In this document: in pieces, positions 59,660-64,000 of the stretch
How positions within the stretch are numbered: position 1 is the first letter of the stretch
Layout: each line of letters starts with the position of its first letter
Source of the DNA: Nitratireductor indicus C115
Lineage (GTDB): Bacteria > Pseudomonadota > Alphaproteobacteria > Rhizobiales > Rhizobiaceae
Reading direction: 5' to 3'
Assembly: GCF_000300515.1 (NCBI RefSeq)
Contig: NZ_AMSI01000004.1
Location: 186,001 to 250,000, forward strand
DNA: 64,000 nucleotides
Notes under the pieces: generated by a model
What the model saw: only the letters and a program-made list of their open reading frames with translations
The model's database searches: none
Told to the model about the DNA's origin: nothing
Position numbers and translations under genes: made by a program

Positions 59660-59671
59660 CGTTAACCTGAT

Positions 59672-60547
59672 ATGAAGCATCGACAGATCGAAGCCTTCCA
59701 CACGCTCATGATCTCGGGATCGACCGTGCGTGCGGCGGAAATCATGCAGATCACCCAACCGGCCGTGTCGCGATTGATCGCGGAGCTGGAGCATGCGGTG
59801 CAGTTTCCGCTGTTCGACCGGGTAAGGGGGCGGTTGGTTCCCACGCGGGAAGCCCGGCTCTTCTTTCGCGAAGTGGATGCTAGCTTCCGGGGGCTCGATC
59901 GAATCCGCGCGGCGGCTGCGGGTATCCGTGACTTCGGCGAAGGCAGTTTGCGCTTTGGCTGCTTTGCTGCGGGAAGTGCGAGCATCGCACCGCGTGCGAT
60001 CAGGGAGTTTCGCAAGCTCTATCCGGAGACCCGCGTCACCTTCCACGTGAAATCGTCGGCCGATATTCGCAATGGCATAGTGGATGGGCAATATGATATC
60101 GGCCTGGCAGCCGACGAGATCGACCGTTCCGGGATCGATCTGCAGGTCTTTGGAAGTTACGCCGCCGTGATCGCCATGGCTCACGATCACCCGTTGGCCC
60201 GGTACGAAAAGCTGACCCCCGAGATACTGGGAGAAACCCCTTTGTTGGGCCTCGTCCCGGAAGACCGTGCCCGCCAACGCTTTGACAAGCTTCTGGAGGA
60301 ACTGGGAGTAACACCTCGCTACGTTCTTGAAACACCCAATTCCGCGACGATCTGCGCATTGGCGGAAGAAGGGGACGCCGTCGGCATCGTCAACCCCGTA
60401 GTGATCGCATCCTTCAAGGGACGCGACGTGACCTTCCGGCCATTTGAACCGAAGGTCATGTTCCGCTCATTGCTTCTTTATCCGGCGGCGGAACAGAAAT
60501 CGCGACTGATCCGAGAATTCACCAGGGTGCTCCTGGAACAGAGGTGA
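59672..60547 (+). CDS. LysR-family regulator
   Basis: 291 residues. KHRQIEAFHTLMISGSTVRA starts the winged helix; the turn is EIMQITQPAVSRLIAELEHA. The effector domain contains LRFGCFAAGSASIAPRAIRE and ICALAEEGDAVGIVNPVVIA. The pattern is close to regulators of opine or amino-acid catabolism. Divergent from the metC-like gene, it probably activates that gene and the transporter behind it in response to a sulfur amino acid. Confidence 0.92.
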   Translation: MKHRQIEAFHTLMISGSTVRAAEIMQITQPAVSRLIAELEHAVQFPLFDRVRGRLVPTREARLFFREVDASFRGLDRIRAAAAGIRDFGEGSLRFGCFAAGSASIAPRAIREFRKLYPETRVTFHVKSSADIRNGIVDGQYDIGLAADEIDRSGIDLQVFGSYAAVIAMAHDHPLARYEKLTPEILGETPLLGLVPEDRARQRFDKLLEELGVTPRYVLETPNSATICALAEEGDAVGIVNPVVIASFKGRDVTFRPFEPKVMFRSLLLYPAAEQKSRLIREFTRVLLEQR

Positions 60548-60564
60548 AGCTTCAGGCGCTTCAC
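60544..60564 (+). terminator. Hairpin at the end of the LysR gene
   Basis: 7-bp arms GTGAAGC / GCTTCAC with a 7-nt loop, straddling the LysR stop and the 3' end of the kinase pseudogene on the other strand. Weak evidence for termination. Confidence 0.3.
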
Positions 60565-61145
60565 TTCCCGTTCACCCCAACGGACAGACCGAAGGCCGGA
60601 TCGGCCAGCGGCGAACGGTTCCCGTGAAAATCCGGCAGAACATGCAGCCGGGCGGCAAGCTTATATCCTTCCCCAGCGCGCCTGAAGCGGACTGGGCGCC
60701 CTCACCGAACCATCATCCCGGCAAAGCCGCCAAGCACGCCAAGCGCTCCGCCATGGGCATCAATCAGCCCGGCACCGACCCTGCAGCGTTCCGTGAGACC
60801 AAGAGCGCCCGCTGCATTTGTAGTGAGTGGTCCAAGGCCCAGGCCGACGGGGCTTGCCTGTTCCGGTAATTGCCCACGTTCAAGCATATCCGGGATGCCG
60901 ACCGTTTCAAAAAAAATCGTCCTGCCAACCGGTCTTCTCATGCGCAAGATAGGTCCATTTGCGGGTCAGTGTGCATTGCGAACGCGCGAAGGAACCCGAT
61001 GCTTTCCAAGTCAGGAAATCGGCAAGGTCAAAAAATAACGGACCGCGCTCCAGCATTAGGCAGGTTTTGCTTCAGCCACATCAGCCTTGGCGTCTGCATC
61101 TCCGGCGACATGACGCCACCAATATAGTCAAGCACACGCACACCG
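60561..61145 (-). pseudogene. Decayed FGGY-family carbohydrate kinase (ribulokinase-like)
   Basis: Reading the minus strand across frames recovers kinase pieces in the correct order: [20 protein letters not shown], then [86 protein letters not shown], and after a break LHVLPDFHGNRSPLADPAFG. These are conserved blocks of FGGY ribulose/ribitol-type kinases. The N-terminal ATP-binding half and the C-terminus are missing, the frame shifts around 60905-60915, and roughly 100-150 residues are deleted between 60700 and 60665. It fills the 650-bp gap between the LysR and cysG genes. No intact reading frame remains. Confidence 0.8.
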
Positions 61146-61201
61146 TCGCAAGGCCGACATACTATTTGCCTCCACAGTTACAATCCTCACCGTCACCAGC
61201 T

Positions 61202-62653
61202 CTACGCCGCGTTTGCCATGCCAGTGATCGCTCGTTCGCGGAAAACCCGGCCGATGCCGATCAGGACTGGGCTGCCACCAACGGGGACAAGATCTTCCGA
61301 GGCGAGCCGGGCGAGATCGATGGTTATCAGCGACTGCTCCGGGCGGCCGACGGCGAAGGCGATCGCCACTGGCGTCTCGGGAACAAGCCCGAAATCGATC
61401 AAGCGTTTGGCAATCTCTCCTCCTGTCCTCCCGCCCATGTAGAAGATCGTCGTGGCGGAAGGATCGGCCAATGCACGCCAGTCCAGATCACCGGGCAGCC
61501 CGCCATGGCGTGAATGGCCGGTGACAAAACGCACGGATCTGGCGCGGTCGCGATGGGTCAGGGATGTGCCAAGGGCAGCAGCCATGGCACTCGCAGCCGT
61601 GATGCCGGGCACGACGTCGATCGCGATCCCATGCGCCTGCAACTCGGCGATCTCCTCTCCGGCGCGGCCAAAGATCATGGGGTCTCCCGACTTCAGCCTC
61701 ACTACGCGCTTACCTTCCCGGGCGAGCTTGAGCATCAGGGCATTGATGTCATCCTGCCGACAGCTCGCCCGTCCGCCACGCTTGCCGACAAGAATGCGCT
61801 TCGCCTCCCGGCGCGCGAGTTCCAGAACATCGTCCGAAACGAGATCGTCGAACAGGATCACATCCGCCGCCTGCAGCGCGCGCACGGCCTTGAGCGTGAG
61901 GAACTCGGCATCGCCGGGCCCCGCCCCCACGAGGACGACCGTGCCGACCGAAGCCTGTCCGGCACCGGCAATTTGCTCGACTTCACGGGCAACCCCTTCG
62001 ATGTCGTGTTCCGTGGGGGCCGCACGGAAGGCACGGTCGACGAAGGCTTCCCAGAAGGCACGGCGCGGCGTCCCGGGTGCGAGCCTCTGCATCACCGTGG
62101 CGCGCACGCCTGCGGCAAGCTCCGCCCAAGCGCTGAGAAAAGGCGGAAGCAGCGTCTCGATGCGCCGCCGTATCGCCTGTCCCAGAACCGGTGCCGCCCC
62201 CGCCGTGGAGACGCCGACGACCACGGGCGAGCGGTTGACGATAGCGCCGAACTGGAACTGGCAGAAACGCGGCCGGTCGATCACATTGGCCGGCACTCCC
62301 GCGGATTGCGCTGCGTCAAGAAAGCTGGCGGCTTCACCATCATCCTCGGCATCGCAAATCGCAATGGCCGCATCGAGGAGGTCATCCCTCTCCCAGGGCC
62401 GACGGTGAAGGATGAAGGACCCGGCGGAAGCACCTTCTCGCAGAAGATGCTCGAACGTATCGCAAAAGGTCTCCGCATGGACATGCACCACCGCGCCACT
62501 TGCCGCCAGAAGCTCTGCCTTCCACGCGGCCGCTGCCGTGCCGCCCACTACGACTGCCCGTTTTCCCGAAAGATCGAAGAAGACCGGAAGGACTGCGAGC
62601 GGCGCCATGCGCGTCGGAGACTGCTCACTCGGCTGCCTGGAGGCGATGTGCAT
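61202..62653 (-). CDS. cysG: Siroheme synthase CysG (precorrin-2 dehydrogenase/ferrochelatase plus uroporphyrinogen-III methyltransferase)
   Basis: 483 residues. The N-terminal Met8-like domain (LPVFFDLSGKRAVVVGGTAA) carries NAD-dependent dehydrogenase/ferrochelatase activity; the C-terminal SUMT domain has VVLVGAGPGDAEFLTLKAVRA near residue 245, RLKSGDPMIFGRAGEE and VVPGITAASAMAAALG. It makes siroheme for nitrite and sulfite reductases, consistent with nasA next door. ATG 62653 is chosen because AAGGAG lies 8 nt upstream inside the end of nasA, giving a 29-bp overlap; ATG 62608 (MAPLAVLPVFF) is the alternative. Confidence 0.92.
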   Translation of the reverse strand: MHIASRQPSEQSPTRMAPLAVLPVFFDLSGKRAVVVGGTAAAAWKAELLAASGAVVHVHAETFCDTFEHLLREGASAGSFILHRRPWERDDLLDAAIAICDAEDDGEAASFLDAAQSAGVPANVIDRPRFCQFQFGAIVNRSPVVVGVSTAGAAPVLGQAIRRRIETLLPPFLSAWAELAAGVRATVMQRLAPGTPRRAFWEAFVDRAFRAAPTEHDIEGVAREVEQIAGAGQASVGTVVLVGAGPGDAEFLTLKAVRALQAADVILFDDLVSDDVLELARREAKRILVGKRGGRASCRQDDINALMLKLAREGKRVVRLKSGDPMIFGRAGEEIAELQAHGIAIDVVPGITAASAMAAALGTSLTHRDRARSVRFVTGHSRHGGLPGDLDWRALADPSATTIFYMGGRTGGEIAKRLIDFGLVPETPVAIAFAVGRPEQSLITIDLARLASEDLVPVGGSPVLIGIGRVFRERAITGMANAA

Positions 62654-64000
62654 CGATAATCTCCTTGATTTCTGCGCGGCAGGAGCCGCAATTCGTTCCG
62701 GCCGACAGTGACCTGCCGACAGCCTCAACCGTGGTGCAGCCTGTTCGCACGGCTGCGGCGATCTGATTGATGCCGATCCCGAAGCACGAGCAGACCGTGG
62801 CGCCTGCATCCGGGCGGGCTGTCTTGCCCCTCCCCGCGACCACGAGGAAGCGCGAACGCGGGTCCGCATGGCTTTCTGAGAACTGTCCGGTCACCCATTC
62901 CCGGGCGACGGCGACGGGGGTCCGGGAAAGATAGAGAGCGCCAAGAAGCCTCGTGTCTTCGAAGGCGGCCATGCGATGGTCGCCCCGCCGGGCGTCGCGA
63001 TAAGCAAGGATCTCGGCGCCATCGTCGTTTCGGCCCAGTTCCAAGAGGCGGCGGAAAAAGGTTTCATGCTCCGGCATCTCTTCCCTGACAGCTAACTCGA
63101 TCCGCCAGCCGCCATCGGCACGCGCCAGCGCCCAATAGTCCAGGCCTTCTGTGTTCGGTCGCCGCGCACAGATGGCGAAACCGTAGCAACCCGCCTCAAA
63201 CCGTTCGAGGCGTATGGGGACATTCTTGGAAGCCGGCTGCCCCGAAAGCGGGTCCGTCACCGGAGCAACCAGCGCACACACGCGAGCGAGCGCTGCGAAC
63301 TCAGCAGTCCAGTGCATCGGCACGAAGACCGAACCAGGCCTTTGCCTTGCCGTGACGAGCGCCCGCACCACCGCGGCGCCATGCCGGCTCTCGACGCGAA
63401 CCAGGTCGGCGTCGTCGATAGACAGCCGGGCGGCATCCTCCGGATGAATCTCGGCGAAGGGCTCGGCCATATGCGCCGAAAGGCGCGGGCTCTTTCCGGT
63501 GCGTGTCATCGTATGCCAGTGATCGCGCACACGACCCGTGTTGAGGGTCAGTGGATACGCCTCGTCGGCCATGGCGGCACCGGACGGACGGAGCGCCACG
63601 AAACGCGCCCTGCCATCAGCAGTGAAGAACCCTCCGTTCGTAAAGAAGCGCTTCTGTGCCGGCTGCGCTCCCCGTCCCTGGGGCCATTGGAAGGGTCGCA
63701 GATCCCGATAGTCCGCGTCGGGCACATCCTGATAGGCTCCGATGTCGAAATCGCGCTTACCATCGTTCTCGAAAGCAGAAAGTGCGGCGTGTTCCCGGAA
63801 AATGTCGGCCGCGGTGCCGTAGGCAAAAGCCTCACCAAATCCCATTCGTCGGGCCACTTCCGCTAGCTGCCACCAGTCCGCACGCGCCTCGTCGGGAGCC
63901 GGCAGGAAGGCGCGCTGTCGCGAGATACGCCGTTCGGAATTGGTAACCGTGCCATCCTTTTCACCCCAGCCCGTGGACGGCAGTTTCACGTCGGCATGGC
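62625..64000 (-). CDS. nasA: Assimilatory nitrate reductase NasA, C-terminal part (runs off the window)
   Basis: The last 458 codons are visible and the frame stays open to the window edge with HADVKLPSTGWGEKDGTVTN, a conserved molybdopterin-oxidoreductase segment, so the gene continues beyond 64000. Further on are LTLNTGRVRDHWHTMTRTGK and the molydopterin dinucleotide-binding domain (VFVPMHWTAEFAAL). The C-terminus carries a BFD-like 2Fe-2S domain with cysteines in ATVCSCFGIG and GTNCGSCRAEI. This layout is that of ferredoxin/flavodoxin or NADH-type assimilatory nitrate reductases. It is followed by cysG with an overlapping start. Confidence 0.93.
   Translation of the reverse strand, partial: HADVKLPSTGWGEKDGTVTNSERRISRQRAFLPAPDEARADWWQLAEVARRMGFGEAFAYGTAADIFREHAALSAFENDGKRDFDIGAYQDVPDADYRDLRPFQWPQGRGAQPAQKRFFTNGGFFTADGRARFVALRPSGAAMADEAYPLTLNTGRVRDHWHTMTRTGKSPRLSAHMAEPFAEIHPEDAARLSIDDADLVRVESRHGAAVVRALVTARQRPGSVFVPMHWTAEFAALARVCALVAPVTDPLSGQPASKNVPIRLERFEAGCYGFAICARRPNTEGLDYWALARADGGWRIELAVREEMPEHETFFRRLLELGRNDDGAEILAYRDARRGDHRMAAFEDTRLLGALYLSRTPVAVAREWVTGQFSESHADPRSRFLVVAGRGKTARPDAGATVCSCFGIGINQIAAAVRTGCTTVEAVGRSLSAGTNCGSCRAEIKEIIDAHRLQAAE

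Noticed and set aside
60624-61038. Several short open frames in the 650-bp gap
   Set aside because: They are fragments or shadows of the decayed FGGY kinase and have no independent support.
1-64000. CRISPR arrays, tRNA/rRNA genes, IS elements, integrases
   Set aside because: No regularly spaced repeats, cloverleaf sequences, transposase motifs or attachment-site duplications were seen while reading both strands; absence is by inspection only.

Overview
The window is a GC-rich stretch of an alphaproteobacterial genome, probably Hyphomicrobiales (a Phyllobacteriaceae/Brucellaceae-type relative). This placement is inferred from AapJQMP-type and NitT/TauT-type transporters, an AcuR/AcuI pair, a RirA-type TGA-N9-TCA iron box, a rhizobial-style CysG next to an assimilatory nitrate reductase, and generally dense accessory catabolism. 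No rRNA, tRNA, insertion sequence, integrase or CRISPR array was seen. The region is packed with transporters, catabolic enzymes and local regulators: four IclR, three LysR, one TetR and one HxlR regulator.

Layout. (1) 1-7239: a PotABCD-like ABC importer with a crotonase, an IclR regulator, and a divergent three-subunit flavoprotein dehydrogenase of the HcnABC/opine-oxidase type. The same 15-bp element stands in front of both operons. (2) 7264-17176: a DapA-family aldolase, a cytosolic nine-motif VCBS/FG-GAP protein, two divergent shikimate-dehydrogenase-like proteins, a TIM-barrel isomerase, a NitT/TauT ABC transporter with two permeases, and an IclR regulator. A perfect 17-bp palindrome occurs both in front of the IclR operon and in the DapA/VCBS divergent promoter, which ties this set into one apparent regulon. 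This is the strongest candidate for an undescribed system. (3) 17547-19863: acuI, an AhpD-like protein and acuR, with an inverted-repeat operator inside the acuI promoter. (4) 19916-20756: a divergent HxlR/MAPEG pair over a 12-bp inverted repeat.

(5) 20828-27777: an aromatic module of HpaB-type monooxygenase, a stand-alone FAD-synthetase domain, flavin reductase, LysR, a muconate cycloisomerase-like enzyme, a second LysR and an intradiol dioxygenase, with shared GGTAT-type sites. (6) 28077-32607: a Liv-type importer with a fused permease-ATPase. (7) 32785-42801: a PcaR-like IclR and a nine-gene operon with PcaIJ-like CoA transferase, thiolase, acyl-CoA dehydrogenase, enoyl-CoA hydratase, HMG-CoA lyase, a second CoA transferase, an NTF2-fold protein and an MBL hydrolase, followed by a GST. 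Matching TGTTCG-N5-CGRACA operators stand in front of both the importer and this operon. Modules 5-7 can be read as uptake and ring cleavage of an aromatic compound followed by a beta-ketoadipate-like lower pathway, but genes for the two classical lactone steps are not recognisable.

(8) 42817-54044: iron acquisition, with a TonB receptor, FecBCD/FhuC-type importer, ABC exporter-fold transporter, IclR, an NtaA/DszA-family monooxygenase and a siderophore-interacting reductase behind a RirA-like box. (9) 54328-60547: an Aap-type amino-acid importer behind a cystathionine beta-lyase, with a divergent LysR. (10) 60561-61145: a decayed FGGY carbohydrate kinase. (11) 61202-64000: cysG and the 3' part of nasA.

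Gene starts were chosen from Shine-Dalgarno position, family N-termini and overlaps. Several starts are TTG or GTG and are marked as such. All functions are inferred by reading motifs; no database search was possible.
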